From JACPVF01 sp964502095 (GTDB lineage: Bacteria > Chloroflexota > Anaerolineae > Anaerolineales > Villigracilaceae): a DNA stretch of 64,000 nt. Shown piece after piece: positions 16,105-23,851 of the stretch. The translations under genes were made by a program, and so were the position numbers. The DNA is taken from positions 13,844 through 77,843 of the forward strand of contig CAZCUF010000013.1 of NCBI GenBank assembly GCA_964502095.1, given 5' to 3'. Below the pieces are notes generated by a model, which saw nothing but the letters and a program-made list of their open reading frames with translations, had not been told where the DNA came from and ran no database searches. Numbering within the stretch: position 1 is the stretch's first letter; each line of letters starts with the position of its first letter.

Positions 16105-17394
16105 CTATAAAAGCGCCTGATCGATATCCCAAAGAATATCTTCGATATCTTCGAGACCGATTGACAGACGAATAAAATCGGGGCTGACGCCGGCGGAAGC
16201 CTGCTGTTCTTCTGTAAGTTGACTGTGCGTGGTGGATGCAGGATGAATGGCAAGGCTTCGTGCGTCGCCAACATTGGCAAGATGGCTGAATAGTTGCAGG
16301 CTCTCGATGAAGTTTCTGCCCGCCTCTATCCCACCCTTGATACCAAAGCCGAGAATCGCGCCCGCACCTTTCGGCAGGTATTTTTTGGCGCGCTCATGGT
16401 CGGGATGACTCTTGAGCCCGGGATACTTCACCCAGCCGACCTTCGGGTGTTTCTCCAAAAATTCCGCTACAGCTTGAGCGTTTTGAACATGACGTTCCAT
16501 GCGCAAGTTGAGCGTCTCGATTCCGAGCAGGGTCTGCCATGAATTGAATGGAGACTGGCACGCGCCGATATCGCGCAGGGCCTGTACGCGGGCCTTGATG
16601 GCAAATGGAGGCAGTCCTGCCGCGGCGATGGAAGAGTACACCAATCCATGATACGAAGGATCGGGCGTATTGAAGTTTTCGAACTTGCCGTTGCTCCAAT
16701 CGTAGTTGCCGCCGTCCACGATGATTCCGCCCATGGATGTGCCGTTGCCGGTAATGAACTTGGTGGTTGAATGCGTGACGATATGCGCGCCCCATTCGAA
16801 CGGACGGAAGAGGTATGGCGTGGCGAAGGTATTATCGATGAACAGGACGAGATTATGCTTCCTGGCGATTTCGGCGACTTCTTCAAACGGGAAGACGGCA
16901 ATATCGGGGTTGCCTAACGTCTCCCCGTAGATGATCTTTGTATCCGGCGTGATTGCCGCTTCGAAATTCTTCGGTTTGGTTGGGTCCACGAATGTGGTCT
17001 TGATACCCAATTTCGGCAGGGTGTACGCAAATTGATTGTACGTGCCGCCGTACAAACGCGACGATGAAACAATGTGGTCGCCCGCGTTGAGCAGGGTGAA
17101 GATCGCCTGTGCCTGCGCCGCATGACCTGAACTTGCGGCCAGCGCGGCGACGCCGCCTTCCAATGCCGCGATACGCTGTTCCAGCACGTCCGTAGTGGGA
17201 TTCGTCAAACGCGTATAAATATTTCCCAGTTCCTTGAGCGCGAACAGGTTCGCGGCATGTTCCGTACTGTTGAACTGAAAGCTCGTTGTCTGGTACAACG
17301 GCACAGCGCGGCTTCCGGTGGTCGGGTCGGGTGAATAACCCGCGTGCAACTGCCGGGTGGCAAACCCTAATGTGTGTTCTTTAATTGTGGACAT
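16105..17394 (-). CDS. metY: O-acetylhomoserine sulfhydrylase / aminocarboxypropyltransferase
   Basis: A 429-residue PLP enzyme of the Cys/Met metabolism family. It converts O-acetylhomoserine and sulfide to homocysteine. The Schiff-base lysine is K212 ('HSTTKFITGNGT'), and 'YTRLTNPTTDVLE' and 'LAASSGHAAQ' are typical. I start it at 17394, where AGGAG lies just upstream; the frame continues upstream only through the riboswitch expression platform. It is the first gene of the metY-metA unit. Confidence 0.94.
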   Translation of the reverse strand: MSTIKEHTLGFATRQLHAGYSPDPTTGSRAVPLYQTTSFQFNSTEHAANLFALKELGNIYTRLTNPTTDVLEQRIAALEGGVAALAASSGHAAQAQAIFTLLNAGDHIVSSSRLYGGTYNQFAYTLPKLGIKTTFVDPTKPKNFEAAITPDTKIIYGETLGNPDIAVFPFEEVAEIARKHNLVLFIDNTFATPYLFRPFEWGAHIVTHSTTKFITGNGTSMGGIIVDGGNYDWSNGKFENFNTPDPSYHGLVYSSIAAAGLPPFAIKARVQALRDIGACQSPFNSWQTLLGIETLNLRMERHVQNAQAVAEFLEKHPKVGWVKYPGLKSHPDHERAKKYLPKGAGAILGFGIKGGIEAGRNFIESLQLFSHLANVGDARSLAIHPASTTHSQLTEEQQASAGVSPDFIRLSIGLEDIEDILWDIDQALL

Positions 17395-17464
17395 GGACTG
17401 AGTCTCCTCTTGAAATTTTTTAAATAAATTCCGCCCATCAGAAGAGATGAATTTTTTAGCGCTT

Positions 17465-17499
17465 AAAAAAATTACCTCTTCTGAAAGTACAAGAAGAGG
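17465..17499 (-). terminator. Riboswitch expression-platform terminator
   Basis: On the minus strand, stem CCTCTTCT/AGAAGAGG with a 9-nt loop is followed by TAATTTTTTT. It directly follows the SAM-I aptamer and precedes metY, so it would form when SAM is bound. Confidence 0.9.
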
Positions 17500-17516
17500 C
17501 ATACGTCTACACCGTC

Positions 17517-17635
17517 CTCTCATCTTCCAGATATGAATAGCGTTGGCTATTCTTATTTGCCGAATTTGGCACCATAACTTTCGTCTGGTTGCCGAAGCGT
17601 CACAGGGTCGGTCCCTCAGCTTCTCTGGATAAGAG
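17517..17635 (-). ncRNA. SAM-I (S-box) riboswitch aptamer
   Basis: The minus strand shows the S-box core in order: P1 CTCTTATC pairing with GATGAGAG at the 3' end, the CTGAGGGACCGACCC and CGGCAACC parts, GGTGCCAAATTC, then AAGATGAGAG. It senses S-adenosylmethionine and shuts down the downstream sulfhydrylase gene through the adjacent terminator. Strand, order and spacing all match the class. Confidence 0.96.
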
Positions 17636-17654
17636 CGAATATTTAATTGGGCGT

Positions 17655-17684
17655 GTTATATCACGATGATTTGGAATCTGTCAA
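17655..17684 (-). promoter_or_regulatory. Promoter of SAM riboswitch-metY transcript
   Basis: TTGACA (17684-17679), an 18-bp spacer, then TATAAC (17660-17655) on the minus strand. This places the transcription start about 15-20 nt upstream of the riboswitch P1 stem. Confidence 0.75.
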
Positions 17685-17806
17685 GACTAAAATTCTTGAG
17701 AGTGACGAAAGCGATGGCATCTCTCACATTCTTTTGGTCACACTCTATATTGTAAAAGAACAGTATACTTGCGCATCGAGTTACTTTCACTCAACGCGAA
17801 TCTCCC

Positions 17807-18988
17807 ATGACCACTCTTAACTTCCAATTCGAGAAAATTCGCCAATCACAAACCGTCGCCATGGCGGATCGGGTAAACGCGCTCAAGGCCGCGGGCAGGC
17901 CGGTCATCGGATTGCAAACCGGCGACCCGGATTTCGCGACTCCCTCCGCCGCGCTGGAAGCCGCATTCAAAGCAATGAAATCGGAACAGACTCATTACGC
18001 GCCGAGCCGCGGCTACCCGGACCTCAGGCGCGCGGCCGCTGAAAAACTTCAACGCGACAATCGCGTATCGTACGACCCGGAAACCGAACTATTAATCACC
18101 CACGGCGGAGTCCACGCTTATTACCTGGCCCTGCAATCCATTTTGAATCCGGGCGATGAAGTTTTGATTTCCGATCCGTCGTGGGCAACTCATGCGAACA
18201 TGGTGGTCATGCTGCGCGGCAGTGTGACCCGCGTTCCCGCGCCCGCCGAAAGCGGATTCATCCCGCCCATCGAATCCTGGCGCAAAGCGTTAACTCCCAA
18301 AACGCGCGCCATGATTTTGAATTATCCATCCAACCCAACGGGCGCGTACCCAACGCGTCAATATTTGAAAGAGTTACAAGACCTGGCCGCTGAACACGGT
18401 CTGTGGATCGTAAGCGACGAAGTTTACGAGAATCTATATTACGGCGAAAAGCCGACTTGCGCCGCGGCGTTCGATGGCGCACGGGAGTGGACGATTCTGG
18501 TGCACAGCTTGTCGAAGACGTACGCGATGACCGGCTGGCGCGTTGGATATTTGGCCGCGCCCCAGCCTGTGATCGAGAACGCGTTGAAGGCCGGGCAAAA
18601 TTCGATCACTTGCGTCGCGCCGTTCGTTCAAAAAGCCGCCGCGTTCGCGCTGACCAGCCCCGAGGTACGGAAAGAAGCGGAAAAGATGAGGCTGGCGTAC
18701 GCGCGCCGCCGCGCGTCTGTGCTGAGGCTGGCGCGTCAAATGGACAGCAGAAAGGTCCTCGTCACGCCGCCGATGGGCGCCTTCTATTTCTTTCTGGATG
18801 TGCGTCCGATCAAAATGTCTTCCTTCGAAATTTGCGAACGGATTCTCGAAGAAGCCGGCGTGGGACTAATGCCCGGTTCGGCGTTCGGCGCGCAAGGGGA
18901 AGGATTCATCCGCATGACCACCGCCGCCTCGGACGAAGACGTGGAGACGGGATTCAAACGGATGGTTGAGTGGGCGGAGAAGTTGTGA
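17807..18988 (+). CDS. Class I/II aminotransferase (aspartate/aromatic type)
   Basis: A 393-residue PLP-dependent aminotransferase of subgroup I-beta (AspC/AspB-like). The PLP lysine is K237 in 'HSLSKTYAMTGWRVGY', with 'NYPSNPTG' and the C-terminal Arg in 'FIRMTTAAS' for substrate carboxylate binding. Position at the head of the Phe/Tyr genes suggests it may transaminate prephenate, phenylpyruvate or aspartate. The motifs do not settle the substrate. The next gene starts 14 bp after its stop. Confidence 0.9.
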   Translation: MTTLNFQFEKIRQSQTVAMADRVNALKAAGRPVIGLQTGDPDFATPSAALEAAFKAMKSEQTHYAPSRGYPDLRRAAAEKLQRDNRVSYDPETELLITHGGVHAYYLALQSILNPGDEVLISDPSWATHANMVVMLRGSVTRVPAPAESGFIPPIESWRKALTPKTRAMILNYPSNPTGAYPTRQYLKELQDLAAEHGLWIVSDEVYENLYYGEKPTCAAAFDGAREWTILVHSLSKTYAMTGWRVGYLAAPQPVIENALKAGQNSITCVAPFVQKAAAFALTSPEVRKEAEKMRLAYARRRASVLRLARQMDSRKVLVTPPMGAFYFFLDVRPIKMSSFEICERILEEAGVGLMPGSAFGAQGEGFIRMTTAASDEDVETGFKRMVEWAEKL

Positions 18989-19002
18989 GCAATGGAGAGA
19001 AG

Positions 19003-19851
19003 ATGAAGGTTTCATTTCAAGGCGAGGCGGGGGCGTATTCGGAGCAGGCAGTGTTCGAATATTTTGGGGAGGCGAAGACGCGTCCGTGTGAGTCATTCGA
19101 CGCGGTGTTCGCCGCTGTGCGCTCGCGAAGATGCGACGCGGCGTTGATCCCGATAGAGAATTCGCTGGCGGGAAGCATCCATCAAAATTACGACCTGTTA
19201 CTGCGTTATGAACTGCACATCGTCGGCGAATATTTTTTACGCGTCCGCCATTGCCTGATTGCCCTGCCGGGCGTACGACAATCCGAAATCAAAAAAGCCA
19301 TCAGCCATCCGCAGGCGCTGGGACAATGTGAGGCCTATTTGCGGAGGCGCGGCATTCAGGCGGAGCCGGTTTATGATACGGCAGGGAGCGTGCGGATTCT
19401 CAAGGAACGTGCGGCGCGTGATACGGCGGCAATTGCTTCGCGGCGCGCGGCGGAGTTACACCGAATGCAGATTTTGGAGGAGGGCATTGAAGACGATCCT
19501 GAAAATTACACGCGCTTTCTGGCAGTTGCGCGCAAAGCGGTTCGTCCTACCGCCGACGCGAAGACTTCCATCGTATTCACCCTGAAGAATGAACCAGGCT
19601 CGTTGTTCAAAGCCCTGAGCGTGTTCGCCCTGCGCAATCTCGACCTGACGAAGATCGAGTCGCGTCCATTGCACGGCAAACTGTGGAACTATCTATTTTA
19701 TGTGGATTTTATCGGCGCCGCGCACGAGGAGACTGTTCGACGCGCGCTCGACCACCTCGGCGAATACGCGTTGATGCTGCGCGTGCTGGGGTCGTATCCG
19801 CGCTTCAAGATGGAACAACTGTCCCTTGACTCAAACGCGCCTCGCGCATAG
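19003..19851 (+). CDS. pheA: Prephenate dehydratase
   Basis: A 282-residue single-function prephenate dehydratase that makes phenylpyruvate for phenylalanine. The catalytic part begins 'KVSFQGEAGAYSEQA' and has 'ALIPIENSLAGSIHQNYDLL'. The C-terminal ACT domain carries the 'LFKALSVFALRNLDLTKIESRP' segment that binds Phe for feedback. The start at 19003 follows GGAGAG and begins at the conserved first strand. Its stop codon is part of the -10 box of the following attenuator promoter. Confidence 0.95.
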   Translation: MKVSFQGEAGAYSEQAVFEYFGEAKTRPCESFDAVFAAVRSRRCDAALIPIENSLAGSIHQNYDLLLRYELHIVGEYFLRVRHCLIALPGVRQSEIKKAISHPQALGQCEAYLRRRGIQAEPVYDTAGSVRILKERAARDTAAIASRRAAELHRMQILEEGIEDDPENYTRFLAVARKAVRPTADAKTSIVFTLKNEPGSLFKALSVFALRNLDLTKIESRPLHGKLWNYLFYVDFIGAAHEETVRRALDHLGEYALMLRVLGSYPRFKMEQLSLDSNAPRA

Positions 19852-19854
19852 AAT
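19826..19854 (+). promoter_or_regulatory. Promoter of Phe/Tyr attenuator
   Basis: TTGACT (19826-19831), a 17-bp spacer, then TAGAAT (19849-19854), overlapping the last codons and stop of pheA. The leader ATG starts 10 nt after the -10 box. Sequence and spacing are almost the same as in the lysC promoter at 14941-14969. Confidence 0.85.
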
Positions 19855-19864
19855 ACTGCCCAAC

Positions 19865-19945
19865 ATGTCCATCGTCCGCTCCTACTTTGCGTTTTACTTT
19901 TATTTCGGCTCCCGTAACCGGTTGCCGTTGGCGACGCTTAAGTAG
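19865..19945 (+). CDS. Phe/Tyr-rich leader peptide (attenuator)
   Basis: A 26-codon ORF whose residues 7-14 are Tyr-Phe-Ala-Phe-Tyr-Phe-Tyr-Phe, seven aromatic residues in eight. This is the hallmark of a transcription-attenuation leader that senses charged Phe and Tyr tRNA. An intrinsic terminator follows at 19972, then chorismate mutase at 20022. No Shine-Dalgarno is visible and the ATG is 10 nt from the -10 box, so initiation may be leaderless. Confidence 0.87.
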   Translation: MSIVRSYFAFYFYFGSRNRLPLATLK

Positions 19946-19971
19946 ACAGAGCGCGAACTCTTCATACTCAA

Positions 19972-20003
19972 AGAGCGAGACCAAACGGTCCCGCTCTTTT
20001 TGT
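19972..20003 (+). terminator. Attenuator terminator before chorismate mutase
   Basis: AGAGCG/CGCTCT, one mismatch, then GACC/GGTC with an AAAC loop, followed by TTTTTGTTT. CTCTT at about 19958-19962 can pair with AAAGAG of the 5' arm as a short alternative hairpin. The antiterminator is less obvious than in the lysC leader. Confidence 0.88.
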
Positions 20004-20021
20004 TTGCCTTAAGGAGTCACT

Positions 20022-20393
20022 ATGACCATTCGCGGCATCCGCGGCGCGACCACAATCGAATCCGATACCAGGGAAAACATCCTTTCTGCCACGTGCGAAT
20101 TATTGGACGAAATTCTCGCGTCGAACCCCGGCCTGCAGACGGAAGACATTGCCTCCGCGCTTTTCACTGTAACGGACGACATCGCCTCCGCCTACCCCGC
20201 GCTGGCCGCGCGTCAACTCGGCTGGACTCAAGTTCCCATGATGTGCGCGCGCGAAATCCCAGTGATGGGGAGCCTGCCGCTTTGTATCCGCGTTCTCATC
20301 TATTGGAATACGGATAAGGCGCAAAGTGAAATCCGACATGTGTATTTGAGAGATGCTGTGAAATTGCGGCCAGATTTGGCCGCGGCGCAATAA
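20022..20393 (+). CDS. aroH: Chorismate mutase, AroH type
   Basis: A 123-residue monofunctional chorismate mutase of the trimeric Bacillus AroH fold. It starts 'RGIRGATTIESDT' with the active-site Arg, and has 'DDIASAYPA', 'VPMMCAREIPV' and the C-terminal 'IRHVYLRDAVKLRPDL'. It makes prephenate, the substrate of the neighbouring pheA and tyrA products. An AAGGAG site precedes the ATG, right after the attenuator terminator, so this gene and those downstream should respond to Phe/Tyr. Confidence 0.95.
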   Translation: MTIRGIRGATTIESDTRENILSATCELLDEILASNPGLQTEDIASALFTVTDDIASAYPALAARQLGWTQVPMMCAREIPVMGSLPLCIRVLIYWNTDKAQSEIRHVYLRDAVKLRPDLAAAQ

Positions 20394-20455
20394 CGCTTCG
20401 ACTTGGTGGTCGGGCCACCGCGCCGTAAAGAAGCTCCTACAACACAATTACTTTT

Positions 20456-20471
20456 GAAACCAGCTGGTTTC
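20456..20471. repeat. 16-bp palindrome upstream of DAHP synthase
   Basis: GAAACCAGCTGGTTTC is a perfect palindrome 41 bp before the DAHP synthase start. It may be an operator or the remains of a repeat, because GGTGGTCGGGCCACC lies nearby at about 20404-20418. Its function is not evident. Confidence 0.4.
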
Positions 20472-20511
20472 GACTGCTTGCACTCAACCGGCAAATACAG
20501 AGGAGAATACG

Positions 20512-21549
20512 ATGATCATTGTAATGAAGCCGCACTACACACCACAGCAATTGGAGGGAGTTGTGAACGTGATCAAAAAACACGAATTGACGCCGCACAT
20601 CACCTACGGAGTCGAAACCGCCATCGTCGCCGCGGTGGGCGAGTTCCACATCCCGTCGCTGGACCCGTTCGAAATTCTCGATGGAGTTGAGTCTGTGAAA
20701 CGAATCTCGCAACCGTTCAAACTGGCCTCGCGGCAGTCCCATCCTGAAAATTCCGTTTTTCCGCTGGACGGATTCACCATTGGCGGCGAAGAGATCGCTG
20801 TCATCGCGGGACCGTGCTCGGTGGAGAGCCGCTCCCAGATTGTTGAGACAGCCCAGGCGGTGAAAGAGGCGGGCGCGTGTGCGTTGCGCGGCGGAGTTTT
20901 CAAACCGCGTACATCGCCGTACACATTTCAGGGCCTCGGCGAGGAGGGTCTCGAATACATGGCGGAAGCGCGCGAGAAGACCGGCCTGCCGCTCGTTGTC
21001 GAAATCATGTCGCTGACACAGCTCGATGTGATGCTGAAATATGTGGATGTGTTGCAGGTGGGCGCGCGCAGTATGCAAAATTTTAATTTACTGCGCGCCA
21101 TCGGCGCGACGCAAAAACCGGTTCTGCTCAAACGCGGGCTTTCCGCCACCGTCGAAGAACTGCTGATGTCCGCCGAATATATTCTCGCCGGCGGCAACAA
21201 GCAGGTCATCTTGTGCGAGCGCGGCATCCGCACGTTCGAAACGTCCACGCGCAACACCACCGACATCAACGCGATTCCCGTGTTGAAAAACCTAACGCAT
21301 CTGCCCGTCATTCTCGATCCGTCTCACGCAACGGGTCATACGGATTATGTCGCGGCCATCGCGCGTGCAGGTATCGCGGCTGGCGCGGATGGGCTTATCG
21401 TCGAGGTGCATCCCGATCCGTCACGCGCGCTGTCCGATGGTAAACAGTCGCTCAAGCCCGAAGGATTCGCGAAGATGGTCAGGCAGGTTGGGGCTATCGC
21501 GCGAGTCATGGATCGCCGCGTCATGTTGGCGCAAGGCATGGCGGCTTGA
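20512..21549 (+). CDS. aroF: 3-deoxy-7-phosphoheptulonate synthase (type I-beta)
   Basis: A 345-residue DAHP synthase, the first enzyme of the shikimate pathway (PEP plus erythrose 4-phosphate). Residues ~1-70 form a ferredoxin-like regulatory domain ('MIIVMKPHYTPQQLEGVV'), as in Thermotoga. The barrel carries 'AGPCSVES', 'RGGVFKPRTSPYTFQG', 'PVLLKRG' and 'DPSHATGH'. The N-terminal domain in this group mediates Tyr/Phe feedback. GAGGAGAA stands before the start. Confidence 0.95.
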   Translation: MIIVMKPHYTPQQLEGVVNVIKKHELTPHITYGVETAIVAAVGEFHIPSLDPFEILDGVESVKRISQPFKLASRQSHPENSVFPLDGFTIGGEEIAVIAGPCSVESRSQIVETAQAVKEAGACALRGGVFKPRTSPYTFQGLGEEGLEYMAEAREKTGLPLVVEIMSLTQLDVMLKYVDVLQVGARSMQNFNLLRAIGATQKPVLLKRGLSATVEELLMSAEYILAGGNKQVILCERGIRTFETSTRNTTDINAIPVLKNLTHLPVILDPSHATGHTDYVAAIARAGIAAGADGLIVEVHPDPSRALSDGKQSLKPEGFAKMVRQVGAIARVMDRRVMLAQGMAA

Positions 21550-21550
21550 T

Positions 21551-22402
21551 ATGCCAGAGACAGATTTTTTGCTGGCACGTTCAAAGATCGCCATCATCGG
21601 ATTGGGATTGATGGGCGGTTCGCTGGCGCTGGCGTTAAAAGGAAAATGCGCCGCGCTGTATGGGATCGACTCGCATCGTCCCACGCTCGAACTGGCTCTG
21701 TCCCAACAAATTGTAGACTACGCCTCAAGCGACCCGGTCGGCGTGCTTCCCGAAGTTGACCTTGTCGTTCTTGCCGCGCCCGTCCCCGCGATTTTGACCT
21801 TGCTCGATGAGTTGCCGTCGTTCACCTCCAGCCCCTGCATCGTCACGGACCTGGGTTCGACGAAGCGGTCGATCTGTGAAGCGATGTCGCGCTTGCCCGA
21901 AAATTTCGATCCGATCGGCGGGCATCCTATTTGCGGCAGGGAAACACTCTCGCTCGAAAATGCCGACGGCGCGTTATATCGAGACGCTCCTTTTGTGATT
22001 ACGCCGACGAGCCGCGTGACAGAATGCGCTCGAAGCGCCGTGAAGCAAATTATTTTTGCGATTGAGGCGCGCTTAATCGAAATGTGCGCCGAAGAGCACG
22101 ATCGCGCGCTTGCCTTTACCAGTCATCTGCCTTTCCTGCTTTCATCCGCGTTGGTGAATACGCTTCCTCGGGAATACGCGGGTTTGATCGGTTCCGGCTT
22201 CCGTTCCAACTCGCGACTCGCCGGGACTCCCGCCTCGATCATGCTGGGAATTTTGCGATCCAACCGCGAAAATATCCTGTCTGCTTTGCAAAAGTTTCAA
22301 ACGCAGCTTGCGGATCTTGAGAGGGCATTGACGAGCAATGACGCCTCTTCGCTGGAATCCGCGCTGGCGTTTGTGCGCGAAACCCATCAAGCTTTGATGT
22401 AG
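21551..22402 (+). CDS. tyrA: Prephenate dehydrogenase
   Basis: A 283-residue NAD(P)-dependent dehydrogenase that makes 4-hydroxyphenylpyruvate for tyrosine (arogenate use is also possible). It has the Rossmann motif 'IAIIGLGLMGGSLALAL' and 'DLGSTKRSICEAM', 'GGHPICGRE' and 'HDRALAFTSHLPFLLSSAL'. No ACT domain is attached. It starts 1 bp after the DAHP synthase stop; the long upstream extension of this frame is not used. Confidence 0.93.
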   Translation: MPETDFLLARSKIAIIGLGLMGGSLALALKGKCAALYGIDSHRPTLELALSQQIVDYASSDPVGVLPEVDLVVLAAPVPAILTLLDELPSFTSSPCIVTDLGSTKRSICEAMSRLPENFDPIGGHPICGRETLSLENADGALYRDAPFVITPTSRVTECARSAVKQIIFAIEARLIEMCAEEHDRALAFTSHLPFLLSSALVNTLPREYAGLIGSGFRSNSRLAGTPASIMLGILRSNRENILSALQKFQTQLADLERALTSNDASSLESALAFVRETHQALM

Positions 22403-22411
22403 CGACTCTCC

Positions 22412-23830
22412 ATGAAAATCACTCCCATCCCTCATCTCCTCAACGCCACCGTCCGCGTCCCTGGCTCCAAGTCGCTCACGAATCGCGCCTTGCTCCTCGC
22501 GGCTCTTGCAAACAGGACGACGAAGTTAACCAACGCGTTATTCTCCGACGACTCAAAATATTTTGCAAACGCGCTCCAATCTCTCGGCTTCGACGTTCAA
22601 CTCGATGAAGCCAACTCTGAAATGACCGTGCAAGGTCTTGGCGGAAAAATCCCCGCGGCCAAAGCCGAACTCTTCATCGGCAACGCAGGCACGGCGGCAC
22701 GATTCTTATCCGCTTTTCTCACGCTTGGAAACGGCGAATATGTTTTGGATGGCGATGCGCGCATGCGCGAGCGTCCGATTGGAGATTTGGTTGATGCACT
22801 TGAGCAATTAGGTTGTGATATTCAGCCATTACAGAAAGTAGAAAGTGGAAAGCAGATTTGTCCGCCAGTGAAAATCTCTGCATCAGGTTTGAAGGGCGGC
22901 AAAACTAAAATCGCGGGTGATATCTCCTCCCAATTCCTCTCTGCCCTCCTCATGGTCGCTCCGTACGCCGAATCCCCAATTGAAATTGAACTCACCACCG
23001 AATTAAATTCAAAACCCTACGTTGACATGACCCTCGCCATGATGAACGACTTCGGCATCCAAGTTCAACGCAATGGCTATCACTCCTTCACCGTTCCACT
23101 CTCAACATACCAACCCCCAGTCTCCAGTCTCCAGTCCGCCGCGCTGAGCCTGTCGAAGCGTCCAGTCTCAAACCCCCAATTCTCCAATTCTCCAATTCTC
23201 CAACCTCCAACCCCCAGTCCCCAGTCTCCAGTCTCCACTTACCACTTACCAATTACCACTTACCCAATTGAATCCGACGCCTCCGCCGCCTCCTACTTCT
23301 TCGCCGCGCCAGCCATCTGCGGCGGGACGGTGAAAGTGGAAAACATCTCGCGCAACTCCGTGCAAGGCGACATCAAATTTCTCGATGTACTCACGCGCAT
23401 GGGATGCGTTATCGCCGAAGAAGATAACTCGTTACTCGTAACTTGTAACTCGCAACCCAAAGGTTTGGATGTAGACATGCGCGACATCCCCGACACCGCC
23501 CAAACCCTCGCGGCGATCGCGCCGTTTGCATCCACTCCCACGCGCATCCGCGGCATCGCCTCCGCCCGCCACAAAGAAACGGATCGCGTCCACGCGACTT
23601 GTACCGAGCTCGAACGCCTCGGCGTCCAAGTGGACGAACACGAAGACGGCATGACGATCTATCCATGTTCAACTTTGAAACCCGCCAATATCCAAACCTA
23701 CAACGATCACCGCATGGCAATGGCATTTTCATTAATAGGTTTGCGCTTCGACGGCGCGACAATTGAAAATCCCTCTTGCGTATCGAAGACCTTTCCGAAT
23801 TTTTTCGATGTGCTTGAATCTTTGCGTTAA
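22412..23830 (+). CDS. aroA: EPSP synthase with a repeat-derived insertion
   Basis: A 472-residue 3-phosphoshikimate 1-carboxyvinyltransferase, longer than the usual ~430. The normal motifs are present: 'PGSKSLTNRALLLAAL', 'FIGNAGTAARFL', 'DGDARMRERPI', 'DASAASYFFA', 'RHKETDR', 'TYNDHRMAMAFSLIGL'. About 50 residues between 'HSFTVPL' and 'YPIESDASAAS' are Ser/Pro/Gln-rich and are encoded by tandem 7-8-bp repeats (23112-23265). The frame is kept, so the enzyme may still be active with an extra surface loop. Confidence 0.94.
   Translation: MKITPIPHLLNATVRVPGSKSLTNRALLLAALANRTTKLTNALFSDDSKYFANALQSLGFDVQLDEANSEMTVQGLGGKIPAAKAELFIGNAGTAARFLSAFLTLGNGEYVLDGDARMRERPIGDLVDALEQLGCDIQPLQKVESGKQICPPVKISASGLKGGKTKIAGDISSQFLSALLMVAPYAESPIEIELTTELNSKPYVDMTLAMMNDFGIQVQRNGYHSFTVPLSTYQPPVSSLQSAALSLSKRPVSNPQFSNSPILQPPTPSPQSPVSTYHLPITTYPIESDASAASYFFAAPAICGGTVKVENISRNSVQGDIKFLDVLTRMGCVIAEEDNSLLVTCNSQPKGLDVDMRDIPDTAQTLAAIAPFASTPTRIRGIASARHKETDRVHATCTELERLGVQVDEHEDGMTIYPCSTLKPANIQTYNDHRMAMAFSLIGLRFDGATIENPSCVSKTFPNFFDVLESLR
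23112..23265. repeat. Tandem short repeats inserted in aroA
   Basis: Runs of CCAGTCT, CCAATTCT and CTTACCA units flank a GCGCTGAGCCTGTCGAAGCG element that also occurs in variant form near 43070-43086. Family comparison places the block in a loop before the conserved 'DASAASYF' segment. The total length preserves the reading frame although the units are 7-8 bp. Confidence 0.8.
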
Positions 23831-23851
23831 CTCTTTCCTCTTTCCTCGCCC

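Noticed and set aside
17395..17523. N-terminal extension of metY
   Set aside because: The extension is encoded by the riboswitch expression platform; the AGGAG site and conserved N-terminus place the start at 17394.
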